Assembly: GCA_947846985.1 (NCBI GenBank)
Contig: CANTUZ010000025.1
Span: 8,740,100-8,804,099 of the forward strand
From: Fratercula arctica
Taxonomy: Eukaryota; Chordata; Aves; Charadriiformes; Alcidae
Length of the DNA: 64,000 nt
Reading direction: 5' to 3'
Position 1 is the stretch's first letter. Each line of letters begins with the position of its first letter. Of this stretch, positions 20,793-31,910 are shown piece after piece. Below the pieces are notes generated by a model that was given only the letters and a program-made list of their open reading frames with translations, was not told where the DNA came from and made no database searches. A program made the translations under genes and the position numbers.

Positions 20793-20810
20793 GTCCCTGT
20801 TCGGGCGCCA
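20793..20810 (-). other. Primer binding site, tRNA-Lys3 type (B1)
   Basis: Minus strand reads TGGCGCCCGAACAGGGAC, the tRNA-Lys3 complement, 2 nt inside the LTR. Confidence 0.95.
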
Positions 20811-20812
20811 CT

Positions 20813-21077
20813 TGTTGACGCGGAAGGTTCAAGCAATAACACGCAGACCAATATGATCAGGTTAATGCCACTTTATTCAACCTAAGTGTTACATTTATAG
20901 TAGTATGATTTCTGTTCACGCGCTCTATCTCCTACTAATTGGCTGCATGCTATCTTCACGAGCTGTCCACGCGCTTGATTCTTTCTTGTCATTGGTCGAC
21001 CTTTCTTGACGTATGATGTTTTCAATTCCTTTGTTACACTTCTTTCTGGTCAGCACTTCCTTATCTCATGTCCGACA
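20813..21077 (-). repeat. Middle LTR shared by proviruses B1 (5') and B2 (3')
   Basis: 265 bp, same limits and near-identical sequence to 15651-15915. It serves as 5' LTR of B1 and 3' LTR of B2, the pattern expected after recombination between proviruses at an LTR. Confidence 0.9.
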
Positions 21078-21109
21078 GTAACCTTTCTTAAACTCATGTC
21101 AAGGCAGGC

Positions 21110-21658
21110 CTACACAGCTGCTACCAACTCCTCAGTGCTTGGAGTGTTCATAGGGTGACCTCGTTGTATTAGAAATCCTTCCACAAATCCCCCTTTTTGT
21201 TTTTGAACACTCCAAGACTCTTCAGTTGCAAGCATTACTTGATTAAACCATATTTTTCTTACCATGCGCTCCAAGCCTCTTTGCAAACAATAGAACAGAC
21301 AAGGAACAATTAACAACACAACAAATATCATGATCAAAATCATTACGCCTATCTTTAAAAGGGATGCAACCCAGCCTGTGATTCCCCATCCTCTGAGCAG
21401 TCCTGTAAGCCAATGCCAGCTATCTTCACGAGCTTTCTCTCCTATATGAGCACTAGTTACAACAAGGTGAGAAAACAAATCAACTGAAACATGTACATAG
21501 CGCAAACGTCCAAATTCCATAATGTCCATAACATCGGATTGCCAAAGTTCATCAGGTGTAAGCCCTCGCAGGGTAATCCCCGCAAATGATGGCAGAGGAG
21601 CCGGCTGCTGACAGCGCAAACGACCCTGTGAAATCAATCGTGCTAACATTTCAATCAT
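21110..21658 (-). CDS. Integrase/env-TM fusion ORF, copy in B2
   Basis: Same 182-codon protein as at 15948-16496, with the integrase stub (LWQSDVMDI) joined to an env anchor and tail. Same distance to the LTR. Identity may reflect recent common origin rather than selection; synonymous-site comparison would tell. Confidence 0.7.
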   Translation of the reverse strand: MIEMLARLISQGRLRCQQPAPLPSFAGITLRGLTPDELWQSDVMDIMEFGRLRYVHVSVDLFSHLVVTSAHIGEKAREDSWHWLTGLLRGWGITGWVASLLKIGVMILIMIFVVLLIVPCLFYCLQRGLERMVRKIWFNQVMLATEESWSVQKQKGGFVEGFLIQRGHPMNTPSTEELVAAV

Positions 21659-21987
21659 CGTAGTTACTGTTTTTTGAAAAGGTATGTGGCAAAAATACTC
21701 ACTCTAATGCAGTCAGGCTCTTTGCGAGTGCATCATCCCACTGTCCTATCAGGGCGTAAGGTTGAAATTTTTGATGTATCATAAACAAATCTACAATGTG
21801 CTGTAATGCTTTCTGAGCTGTTGGGGTTAACGAACGTGGAACATACAAGGGAGGGGGGGCAGGCAGACACAGCACTTCAGGGCGTCCCCTGTATCTTCAA
21901 AGTGCGCTCATGTCTATCCCCCTCTCTCCGACCCGAGACAGCCCCCTTATATCCTGCCCCGGATTGAGTGGAAAAGTACAGGCTAGG

Positions 21988-22018
21988 TCGCTGCATGCAT
22001 GGCCAGTGCATGCAGCGA
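21988..22018 (-). promoter_or_regulatory. Perfect 12 bp hairpin (B2 copy)
   Basis: Same stem and loop as in B1 (16827-16857), with the TATA-like motif again near it. Confidence 0.4.
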
Positions 22019-22873
22019 GCCTCACCAGACTCATGATCCAGCTTTGCTAACTGCGGATGTCTGATACCTGACTCCCTTGTACTCCCTTCTTGTTATCTTC
22101 TTCTTTGAAAGTTAGGTTCCCATGGACACACATATAGCTTTTCAGCAACAGTACCAAGTCCCTTTTTCCCAACATGTATACTGGGTTTGGTTCAACTAGT
22201 AATTCTCCGTTGTGTTCTCATTTTCCTACAGAGCATCCTATAGATTTTGGCTCAACTCCTTTTCCCAGTCAGCCATGATCTTATAGGCAAACAACAAACA
22301 ACCAGCCATACGCCCTGCATGGGTAAGCTGTTCCCGAGAGCGTAAGCATGTCGGCTGGTGAAAACTCCCCCAATATTTCAGGACTTCCATCAGTTCTATG
22401 GCCCATCATGGTCTATCTACCTGGGGCGCGCTCGCCTTACATCTAAACATTGTGTATCTACAAACTTCTTCGCTTGACAGAGTGTCAGCCCTAGTCATGT
22501 ATGAGAACAGTACCACACCGGGCAGAACACCTGCTCAAGCGGAGTCACCAAACGACACTGCACACAACAACAAACAAACAGTAGCACAGATGCTGATCAG
22601 CAGATATAAGCTGGCGCCCACACACACTTACACAGCAGACATACAAAAACACCACTTCTGTTGCAGGGAGACGGCTGGGGAGGGGAGGGGGTGAGGCGGG
22701 CAGCGGTGGGAGTGAAGCGGCTCTGGCTCCGTCCTTCTCCCCCGACATTCTGACAATACACTGCAATACCCCGATTCCAGCTGCGCACGTATAAGCAGTT
22801 GAGAAGGAGGAACAGATGCGGTACCTGGCGCAAATGGAGGAGGGTTAAGAATGGAGGAGCGCGATAACGACTT

Positions 22874-23452
22874 TCATCTCTGTTGCTGTAAAATCTCCTC
22901 CGCAGTTGGAGCAGAGGCAGCCATAGCTTTAATCGGGGTTAAAGGTGGACATAAATCAGGTTCAGTCTCTGGATTTATTGGACCAGGATCAAAGGGATCT
23001 TCTGGCTCTTCGCCTCCTGAATTCTGCTTTTGGTAATGTTCTTCAGGATTGGGAATTTGAGCATATTCAGGCTGAGGGTCTGCAACTGGGGGTATAATTT
23101 CAAAAGACTGAGGTTCCTCTGGGGGAGCTTGTGGTCCCCCTCCAGCAACCCCTTGCAGGGCTTGCTCTGCGGGATGCAGTGTTCGTATGGCAGTGTATAC
23201 AGTTCGCCAAGTAACTAGTATTCCTTCTGGCAAGGACAAGTGCAGCGTCTCCCGTGTTTGCAATTCCTCCCCCACTTTTAGCCACTGAGCCAAATCGTAG
23301 GACCCCCCTTCAGGGAACCATGAGCAATAATCACGTGTCCATATAAGCAAAGATACTAATTTGACAGGGGCCACTTTAAAGCCCTGTTCTGTTAAAATGC
23401 GCTGCAGAAGTTCAAGTTGCAATTTCTGTTCTCGAGTAGCTGTTTGTCCCAT
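22874..23452 (-). CDS. gag: Gag module C: betaretroviral-type matrix with acidic/proline tail (192 codons)
   Basis: Starts MGQTAT, a myristoylation-type N-terminus. Residues 1-70 show the betaretroviral matrix pattern (LLIWTRDYCSWFPEGG and LAQWLKVGEEL). Residues about 75-190 are rich in Pro, Glu and Ala, ending EEILQQQR. Capsid and nucleocapsid are missing because of the internal deletion. The start lies 26 nt below a splice donor (AAAAG/GTGAGC at 23478) that would end module A. Most likely the genuine Gag start of this lineage. Confidence 0.75.
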   Translation of the reverse strand: MGQTATREQKLQLELLQRILTEQGFKVAPVKLVSLLIWTRDYCSWFPEGGSYDLAQWLKVGEELQTRETLHLSLPEGILVTWRTVYTAIRTLHPAEQALQGVAGGGPQAPPEEPQSFEIIPPVADPQPEYAQIPNPEEHYQKQNSGGEEPEDPFDPGPINPETEPDLCPPLTPIKAMAASAPTAEEILQQQR

Positions 23453-23454
23453 TT

Positions 23455-23889
23455 TTAATGTCTACTGCAGCTGCTCACCTTTTTCGTCCAGCGAACGGCG
23501 ATGAAAGTAATTGTTAGAGAGCTCTCGGTATGAATTCCTCCGTCCAGCCGCAGGTACACCACCAGATAATTAGTTCTTAATATCTCTGTTCCTTTTAATC
23601 CTTGTTTGGACTTCATCTGCTGCAATGTGTCCTTAATTAACCTCCAGGTTGTTAAGACCTTCGTAGCTACCGCATCCCCTTTCGTTGCTGCCTCAAACAA
23701 AGTTTCACCGGCTTGCTCCCAACTTGATAATTGGAAAGCTGTTGTAGAATCAGCGGGAAGGCCCTTGCTTTTTAGCCATGCTAGCAAAAGCCGAAGAGTT
23801 CCTTCATCATATTGTATACCCCTTTTACTTAAAAACTTTTCTAATATACATACAATCGCCTTTTCCTCTGAGGACATTTTTGACCCCAT
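23455..23889 (-). CDS. gag: Matrix-like module A in B2, between two splice donors
   Basis: I take the ATG at 23889 (MGSKMS, myristoylation-type) rather than the upstream in-frame ATG at 24000, whose leader is arginine-rich and crosses a donor-like GTGAGC at 23913. The domain (LLLAWLKSKGLP and SSWEQAG) covers about 95 residues. A second donor, AAAAG/GTGAGC at 23478, lies just before the frame ends. It could be the first coding exon of a spliced product. Confidence 0.65.
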   Translation of the reverse strand: MGSKMSSEEKAIVCILEKFLSKRGIQYDEGTLRLLLAWLKSKGLPADSTTAFQLSSWEQAGETLFEAATKGDAVATKVLTTWRLIKDTLQQMKSKQGLKGTEILRTNYLVVYLRLDGGIHTESSLTITFIAVRWTKKVSSCSRH

Positions 23890-24008
23890 TCTCACACGTT
23901 CCCGGCTGCTCACCTTTCCTTGGTGATTAGTCGTCCGGACTGCAGCTCTCCGATACCGCCGCTTTTTTCGTTCAGCCGGGCTGCTCCACCGGTCGTACAT
24001 TCCTACGA

Positions 24009-24032
24009 TTCAAGTCCCGATTCGGGCAGCCA
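24009..24032 (-). other. Primer-site-like sequence of B2
   Basis: Minus strand reads TGGCTGCCCGAATCGGGAC, 2 nt inside the LTR. It resembles the Lys3 site but with changes; the cognate tRNA is unclear. Confidence 0.6.
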
Positions 24033-24034
24033 TT

Positions 24035-24328
24035 TGTGGAGCATTGATTCACGGACTCTGGCAGGGTATGGACCAAAGACCTTTATTACAACAATTTCCC
24101 GAGTTTTATAGGTACAGGCACTGCCCACGCGCAGGCAGCATCCTGCTGATAGGTTGAAGGTTGATCGCCACGCACTTCTCGGTGTCTTCCGATTGGTCGT
24201 CTCTGTCTGTTCACGCGGAGTAGCAGCTTTGCTTTTCACATTCCTTTCCTTGCTGATATCTCCTGATGCTTGCTTATCTTTTCTCTCAAGGCGTCTCTCA
24301 AGGATACAGTTTTGTCTCACCAAGGTCA
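24035..24328 (-). repeat. 5' LTR of provirus B2, different subtype
   Basis: Starts (plus strand) TGTGGAGC, with CTTTATT (poly(A) signal in reverse) near 24077. Overall plan matches the B1 LTR but the sequence is distinct. The outer limit is approximate because no target duplication was found. Confidence 0.65.
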
Positions 24329-24329
24329 A

Positions 24330-25159
24330 ACAGATCCCCTATGCTACTCCCTATCTCTACAAGGCTATTTGATATTTCTGCTATGTGTGACAAAGTACTT
24401 GAGTTTGGTTCCAAATATAATGTTGAAATCCAGACGATACTTCATTCATTGTGATTTTTGCCTTCATTTTGATGGGAACAGTATTCACTCCTAATGTATA
24501 AAATAATTACTCTGTAGAAATATACAGTACTGTTTGTTCTTGGAATGATCCATAGAGTCATTTGGGGGTTTGACTCTATATTGACACACTTTGCTCACTC
24601 ACTGGTGCTTCAATTCCTCATACATAAAAAACAATAAAGATTCTTCCCATTTATAGTCAGGTCTTTAGGGACAGTAGATTATAAGCACTGCAGTGTTGCA
24701 CCATGCTTTATATAGACATTTATCAGAGCAATGGCATAATCCAAATCCTGGAAAATTTTGACAATTTATAGGCCTGTCATCATTCTACTGTGAGGATGTG
24801 CTGTACTCAGTGCCTGAAATTTTGAGTCTACTAACCAAAAAGAGAAATTATACTCTACAGTATGCTGACAGTTCATCTTTTCAGCAAATGGCAATGAGAA
24901 GGAATCAACTAACAACCCCAAGTTCAGCACATTAAAGGGACCCTTTTTGTGCAGATTCTCAGAGTAGCACTGTACCTTTTTTTACCCATACAGATGAGTG
25001 CATTTGGATCCAGCAGGACAGCTAATGGAGGGCAAGCAGCAGGCCTGCTGGCTGTGATACCATGGGACACTAACCCCAGTAAATATTGGAGAAAGAAGCA
25101 TTCTCCAGTTGTAATTGTCTATGCATGACTATAAGAAATGAGTACCATTATTAAATTGC
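24330..25159. other. No gene seen
   Basis: Unique-looking sequence between provirus B2 and a CR1 fragment. Confidence 0.55.
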
Positions 25160-25885
25160 TGCAAGTTTGCTGATGACACAAAGCTGGGAGGGGTGGCTGA
25201 CACACCAGAAGGCTGTGCCGACACACCAGAAGGCTCTGCTGCCATACAGAGAGACCTGGACAGGCTGGAGATTTGGGCGGAGAGAAACCTTATGAAATTC
25301 AATAAGGGCAAGTGTAGGGTGCTGCACCTGGGGAGGAATAACCCCATGCACCAGTACAGGTTGGGGGCTGACCTGCTGGAGAGCAGCTCTGTGGAAAGAG
25401 ACCTGGGAGTCCTGGTGGACAACAGGATGACCATGAGGCAGCAATGTGCCCTTGTGGCCAAGAAGGCCAATGGCATCCTGGGGTGCATCAAGAAGAGTGT
25501 GGCCAGCAGGTTGAGGGAGGTCATCCTCCCCCTCTACTCTGCATTGGTAAGGCTGCATCTGGAGTACTGTGTCCAGTTCTGGGGTCCCTGGTTCAAGGAG
25601 GACAGGGAACTGCTGGAGAGGGCACAGCAAAGGGCTACCAAGATGGTTAGGGGACTGGAACACCTCTCTCATGAAGAAAGGCTGAGGGACTTGGGTCTTT
25701 TCAGTCTGGAAAAAAGACGACTGAGGGGGGATCTTATCAACACTTATAAATACTTAAAGGGTGGGTGTCAGGAGGATGGGGCCAGGCTCTTTTCAGTGGT
25801 GCCCAGTGACAGGACAAGAGGTAACGGGCACAAACTTGAACGTAGGAAGTTCCATCTCAACATGAGGGATTCGCAGGCTGACAGA
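25160..25885 (+). mobile_element. CR1 LINE fragment, C-terminal RT
   Basis: Starts within the CR1 catalytic FADD block ([14 protein letters not shown] reading) and continues open for about 240 codons with [23 protein letters not shown] and RRLRGDL landmarks. It loses CR1 similarity near 25885, before the 3' UTR, so it is truncated at both ends. Confidence 0.85.
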
Positions 25886-26044
25886 AAAGATGAAGGTAAG
25901 ACATCAAGAGCATTCTGCTCATGTTCAGCCCCGCACCCAGGCAGATGCTGAGATAAAGGAGACAAGATATGCTGTGGATTGCTCTGGGCTAGATGGGGAG
26001 GAAGACAACAAGCTCTCCTTGGAGATACCCTGTATTTAACAGAA

Positions 26045-26785
26045 AGTGCTAAGACAGACAGTGAGGTGGATTTAAAACTGGCTTAACAGCCAAGCTCAGA
26101 GGGTTTTGATCAGTGGCACAAAGTCTACCTGGAGGCAAGTAACTAGTGGTGCACCCCAGGGGTCAAAACTGGGTCCTATCCTGTTCAACATCTTCATTAA
26201 TGATCTGGATGATGGGGCAGAGCATACCCTTAGCAAGTTGCAGATGACAAAACTGGGAGGAGTGGTTGATATACCCGAGGGTTGTGCTGCCATCCAGAGG
26301 GACCTCGACAGGCTGTAGAAATGGACTGACAGGAACCTCATGCAGTTCAATAAGGAGAAGTGCAAAGTCCTGCACCTGGGAACAGCCCCAGTACATGCTG
26401 GGGGCCACCCAACTGGAAAGCAGCTCTGCAGAAAAGAACCTGGGGGTCCTGGTGGACTTCAGCAGTGAAGGGTGGGTGTCGGGAGGATGGGGCCAGGCTC
26501 TTCTCAGTGGTGCCCAGCAACAGGACAAGGGGTAACAGGCAGAAACTTGAACATAGGAAGTTCCACCTAAACATGAGGAGGAACTTCTTTACTTTGAGGG
26601 TGGCAGAGCACTGGAACAGGCTGCCCAGAGAGGTGGTGGAGTCTCCGTCTCTGGAGACATTCAAAATCTGCCTGGATGCATTCCTGTGCAACCTGCTCTA
26701 GGTGACCCTGCTCTGGCAGGGGGGTTGGACTAGATGATCTCCAGAGGTCTCTTCCAACCCCTACCATTCTGTGATTCTGTAATAT
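26045..26785 (+). mobile_element. CR1 LINE fragment with internal deletions
   Basis: Contains [17 protein letters not shown], a damaged catalytic block ([10 protein letters not shown] lacks the FADD acids), an internal jump near 26460, and the C-terminal [16 protein letters not shown]. It ends in CR1-type ACCATTCTGTGATTCTGT at about 26780. Confidence 0.85.
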
Positions 26786-28637
26786 TGTAACAGCAGTCAG
26801 TATCCTGTGCATACTTAACTAAGCAATTTTTAATTTGAAAAATATTCTAGACCTCAGTACTACAGCATATCCTAACCAGATATTCCTCTGGCACCCATCA
26901 ATAATGTTGCCTTCCCTCAGACATGTTTTTTAATGTCCATTCTACTTTATAGAATTTGGAAAGACTCCTTCAGCTTCATGCCCTCCACATCTCAATACTC
27001 ATTTACAAGTGAAATAAAACTCTTCCCATGCTTTGTAGATTGATGTTATACAAGTGATACATATCACTAAGATACTGTATTAGTGATGACTTATTTAAAT
27101 TTGCAGTTTGATTTTAGGATGCAGTAATTATATTCTGAATTTTCACTAGATATAATTTTAACTTAATAATAATCTATTTCATTTTCCATCAAACGTTTTC
27201 TTCAGTTGAAACGTTTCTACATTTCTGGTAAGGCATTAAAATGTAATCAGGCAATCACTTAAAATATACTGCACATGTAATCTTCTACCCTCAAACAAAA
27301 GGATGAAGCAGAAAAAGTAAATGCCATCATGGTAAGTCATTTGATATTGATACAAGCATTAAAAATTAATTCTATAAAATCCTTTTTACTCATTAAAAAA
27401 TTAGTATTAAAATGCTAATCATGTAATGTACTCCACTGTTTCTGAGCTGGAGAATGAAATTCAAACTGAGCAGAAGGGAAATATGCATGTAGCCTCACTG
27501 TATTACCTGTATAAAATAAAGGATGTTAGATATTGACATAAAAATCTAGATGACCATTCTGTTCAATGAAAAGCGAAAAGTAATACTTTAAAGAATCCTA
27601 TGCAATCCCAGTCTCCCTAAAGTAATCCCTGGTTTGGGGGTATTAACTCTTAATATAATTAAGTTGCTATCCAAGAAATATTGTTTAGATTTACAATCAA
27701 AGTGTGAAAATAACTAAAATTCACAAAAGTCTGTCCTTAATCCATGCAGATCACAAATCCTTGGGGATGTACATGATTGCAGAATTCATTACCAGTCATA
27801 GTGTGGCATCTGATGGTGCCTGAAAGACAACACGTTCCAATTAGAAACGTGAGGTAAGAATGTGTTTGCCTTGCAGATGGCTCTAGCTAGCTAATGTATG
27901 CATTTAATCTGTCAGAAATTAAACTAGTTCTAAAATAATTTGAATTAGACTTAAGGGGTGGAAGAATATGCTAATTTCCTTTCATATCTTATCAAGCAGA
28001 GAATGTTTGCAAGAAGTTAATGTTACAAGCAATTTATAGCCCTATCCGGTTCCATCTTAAAGAAGTGGACTCCACTTTTTAGTTTTTTAAGGACTTGTGA
28101 ATTAAATTAACATAGAAGTTAATAATAATGGTCTTAAAGAGCACAGATTTTTCCAATGCATATAGCGCAATTTTACATTAACAGCAATTGCATGACCTAC
28201 AAAATTGTCTGCTAGTTTTGTGTTATACTCACCTAAGAGTTAAGGCTCACAAACTCATTTTTATTTGTCATCTGGACAGTGACAAATTCTAAACAACAAA
28301 AAAAAAGACATAATGACATTAAATTACTATTAAACTACTGGTATTTTTATTTAATTCTGCTTAAGATAAGAATATAGTGTAATGATAACAATGCCATAAA
28401 TCAAGATATCCTTCTCTTTCCTTAGCTATTAATCCTCAAGTGCCTTATTTTCAGTGATTTACAGGTCAAATTCTCGTTATTTTGAATCTCTAAAAACAAG
28501 TTCTTCAGAACTTCCATTTCTCATGCAGAGTCTAGTAGCAACAATGCTCAACATGCAAAGCACTTAGAGCCTCTCAAGTGAAAGGCACTTGTACAAGCAC
28601 AGGATGATATCTAAATGTATGTATTATAGTGTTAATT
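26786..28637. other. No gene seen; AT-rich
   Basis: No recognisable coding or repeat signature. Confidence 0.55.
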
Positions 28638-28975
28638 TGTCATGGTTTAACTCCAATCTGCAACAACCAACCACGTGGCCGCTCGCTCACTTTCCCCCCC
28701 ACAGCTGTGGGATGGGGGGGGGGAGAATTGGAAGAAAAAGGCAAAACTCGTGGATTGAGATAAAGGCAGTTTAACAGAACAGCGAAGGAAAGAGGAAAAC
28801 AATAATAATACTGATGGAGGAATGTATAAAACATGATTAATGTACCACAACTCACCCACCAGACCGGGCCAGCTCCCCATCTATATACTGGGCATGGCGT
28901 CACAAGGTATGGAATACCTGTGTCCTGTGACAGCTCCTTGTGAAAATTAACCCTATCTCTGCCAGAATCAGGACA
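28638..28975 (-). repeat. Solo LTR of the ERV-2 family
   Basis: Starts TGTCATGGTTTAACTCC and ends CAGAATCAGGACA. Internal AAAAGGCAAAACTCGTGG and GGCAGTTTAACAGAACAG match the ERV-2 LTRs. Flanks TAATT and TAATC form a 5 bp duplication with one change. Confidence 0.85.
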
Positions 28976-29546
28976 TAATCCAAGAGGTTAACACATATTT
29001 TGGCAACAGTAACTAAATTATCATTATTATCATAATTTAAATCAAATAACAGCCAAATTATACATTTATGGCTTGTGTAGTTGATAACTAAATTCTTTAA
29101 TGACTTTTAAAAAAAAGCTGGTCTAGCATGTACTGCTTTACAGGAAGTTTAACATTAAAAGTTTTTCAGGATATGTCTGTGACCCACTGATAAGAAAGAG
29201 ATTTCTGGAAGATTCCTACCAGCAACATTGCTCCACATACTGCTTAGGTAAGTACCCTCAGCAGGAAAAGGAGAAAATGTCTAAACCTTTAAATAGTGCA
29301 GATAGATAGCAAGTTGATTCAGGCAACAAAATATAAATCACAGTGCAATTTATCAAACATTTTTCTATTTTTTTAGTCACTAGAAAGATGAGTTTATTTC
29401 ACGTCTAAGCTTTTTAACAAATACAAATAAAGCAATCCAGTAGTAATTACAGAAACCTAAGAGTCAAGAAACCTTTCCACTTTCAGCATCATCAGTGATC
29501 AGCCATGTGATCATAGTGATGTCCCAAAGCACAGTCATTTAGCCGG
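28976..29546. other. No gene seen
   Basis: AT-rich sequence between two LTRs. Confidence 0.5.
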
Positions 29547-30005
29547 TGTGAAGATGCCAATATACACACAGAGAGGAGGTATTATTTATTTAAATCATTT
29601 CTGCAGAGATGGGTGCTAGGTGGTAATCCACAAAGCTATCACACCAGCCTACAAACTCTTAGGAATATTTATACGGTTCAAAACACAGAAATACACACCC
29701 TTAATTATAATTATTGATTAGTACCTTATCTTAATATCGTCCAGTACTGGCGGTGGGGTGGGTGGGTAGTCCAATTCAGTCTCTAATTGAGTGGGTGGTC
29801 ACAGTCTCCCACCGCCACCTTTACCTTTCCCCCAGTTACTAAAAATCTTTGTTGACTTCATGCTTTATCCAGCAGCTGTCTGGTTTTCGGCTGGTTTTGG
29901 CGCCTTCTGCGGTGGGATGTTCCTTGTTATCAGCCTTCTGTTCTTCTTCAAGGGTATATTCATTAGTAAGGCATTTAATGTTTAGACCAACTGTCCAGTT
30001 TCACA
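29547..30005 (-). repeat. Probable solo LTR, another lineage
   Basis: Ends are inverted (TGTGAA...TTCACA). A reverse poly(A) signal (TTATTT) is near 29583. Its left 90 bp resemble 34706-34800. No clear target duplication. Lineage not identified. Confidence 0.55.
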
Positions 30006-30624
30006 AGGCCTTGTAACCTTTTTACAGCTCTTTGCACTTACTTAGTGAGAGATTCTACCTTCTAAAATATATTTTACCTTTTTAAAAGTACATTCTACCT
30101 TCTTAAAATACATCAATAGCAATCATACAAATCTTGGTTTTTTGTACAAAAGGATGCTTGTAAAGACTGTTGATCTGTCTCTTTGGAAAACACTATAAGC
30201 ATAATTCAGAATATATTACAAAACCAGCGCAATTGTGATATATGGTGAATACAAAAAAAAAATCTATATAAATGTACTGAAATGACTCACTTCTTAGACA
30301 TTAATAACTGGTAGATTTCAAAAGCAGGGTAACAAATGCTTTCAAACAATGAATGATATTAGAGTTTTTAAAAAATCTTCAAATGCAACAACTGTGATTA
30401 ATTTGTTTCTTCCTGAAAGGTAAAGTAGTGAGTCCAACCACTGTACAGTAACAGAGTCACAGAGCACCTAAAATCAAGGACTTGATTGAGAAAATGTCAA
30501 GTCCTAGAAAAGAGAGTCTTCCAAACAGGTATGGATGAAGTCCTGATTCAGCAATGAAAATTCTCCCAAGCCCCTTGTTTTTAACCTATTGTTACGGATA
30601 GGTAGCGATAGAATGAGGGATAAT
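30006..30624. other. No gene seen
   Basis: No coding or repeat signature seen. Confidence 0.5.
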
Positions 30625-30712
30625 CATAGAATCATAGAATGTGTTGGGTTGGAAGGGACCTTTAAAGGTCATCTAGTCCAACCCCCCCTGCAGTAAGGAG
30701 GGACATCTTCAA

Positions 30713-31489
30713 CTAGATCAGATTGCTCAGAGCCTCATCAAGCCTGGCCTTGAATGTCTCCAGGGATGGGGCCTCCACCACCTCTCTGGGCAACCTCTTC
30801 CAGTGCCTCACCACCCTCATTGTAAAGAACTTCTTCCTAATGTCTAATCTAAACCTACCCTGCTCTAGTTTAAAACCATTGCCCCTCGTCCTATCGCTAC
30901 ACGCCCTTGCAAACAGCCCCTTCCCAGCTTTCTTGTAGGCCCCCTTCAGGTACTGGAAGGCCGCTATAAGGTCTCCCCGGAGCCTTCTCTTCTCCAGGCT
31001 GAACAACCCCAGCTCTCTCAGCCTGCCTTCATAGGAGAGGTGCTCCAGCCCTCTGATCATCTTCGTAGCCCTCCTCTGGACCAGCTGCAACAGGTCCATG
31101 TCTTTCTTGTGCTGAGGGCTCCAGAGGTGGATACAGTACTCCAGGTGGGGTCTCACGAGAGCGGAGTAGAGGGGGAGAATCACCTCTCTTGATCTGTTGG
31201 CCACTGTTCTTTTGATGCAGCCCAGGATGCAATTGGCCTTCTGGGCTGCAAGCGCATGTTGTTGGCTCATGTCCAGCTTTTCATCCACCAGTACCCCCAA
31301 GTCCTTTTCCGCAGGGCTGCTCTCTATCCCTTCATCCCCCAGCCTGTACTGATAATGAGGATTGTCCCAACCCAAGTGTAGGACCTTGCACATGGCCTTG
31401 TTGAACTTCATGAGGTTTGCTCGGGCCCACCTCTCTAGCTCATCCAGATCCCTCTGGATGACATCCCGTCCCTCTGGCCTGTCAACCAC
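30713..31489 (-). pseudogene. CR1 ORF2 C-terminal RT part
   Basis: Open for 258 codons. It begins just after the FADD block and has [34 protein letters not shown] and RDGEG-type downstream landmarks, ending in the CR1 C-terminus. It is separated from the upstream RT (31495-33398) by frame breaks around 31490-31910, including a G-rich expansion. Confidence 0.85.
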
Positions 31490-31740
31490 ACCACTCAGCT
31501 TGGTGTCATCGGCAAACTTGCTGAGGGTGCACTGATCCCACTGTCTAAATCATTGATGATGATGTTGAACAACACCGGTTCCAGTATGGATCCCTGAGGG
31601 ACATCACTTGTCACCCCTCTCCCTGTGGACATCGAGCCATTGACCACCACCCTCTGGATGCGACCATCCAGCCAGTTCCTTATCCACCAAACAGTCCACC
31701 CATCAAACCCGTATCTCTCCAACTTAGAGAGAAGGATGTT

Positions 31741-31772
31741 GGGGGGGGGGACGGGGACGGGACGGGGGGACC
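31741..31772 (+). repeat. G-run expansion inside CR1, quadruplex-type
   Basis: Plus strand has four G tracts of 3 or more separated by AC dinucleotides. It lies inside the RT coding frame of the minus-strand CR1 and breaks it. Confidence 0.6.
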
Positions 31773-31910
31773 GTGTCAAAGGCCTTGCAGAAGTCCAGGT
31801 AGATGATATCCATTGCTCTCCCCTTGTCCACTGATGCAGCCACTCCATTGTAGAAAGCCACCAGGTTGGTCAGACAGGACTTGCCCCTGGTGAAGCCATG
31901 CTAGCTGTCT

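Larger units (their letters stand above)
15651..21077 (-). mobile_element. Betaretrovirus-like provirus B1, internally deleted
   Basis: Minus-strand provirus with LTRs at 20813-21077 (5') and 15651-15915 (3'). I see only about two differences between them in 265 bp, so insertion was recent. The primer site is tRNA-Lys3 type. From 5' to 3' it holds two myristoylation-type matrix-like ORFs, a remnant of a third, a non-coding stretch, an env TM fragment of another lineage, and an integrase/TM fusion ORF. Capsid, protease and RT are absent. It adjoins provirus B2, sharing the middle LTR. Confidence 0.85.
20813..24328 (-). mobile_element. Betaretrovirus-like provirus B2, internally deleted
   Basis: Shares with B1 the 3' half (21078-22213 and 22214-22980), including the identical fusion ORF. 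It lacks the ~1.1 kb block present in B1 at 17064-18173. Its 5' part differs: another 5' LTR (24035-24328), another primer site, a different module A, no module B, and a complete module C. It is therefore a mosaic of two related lineages. Confidence 0.8.

Noticed and set aside
20793..20810. Lentivirus, from the Lys3 primer site
   Set aside because: Betaretroviruses use the same tRNA, and the matrix and integrase motifs are betaretrovirus-like.
25193..25951. Host gene of 252 codons
   Set aside because: It is the CR1 RT C-terminus; landmarks match the other CR1 copies here.
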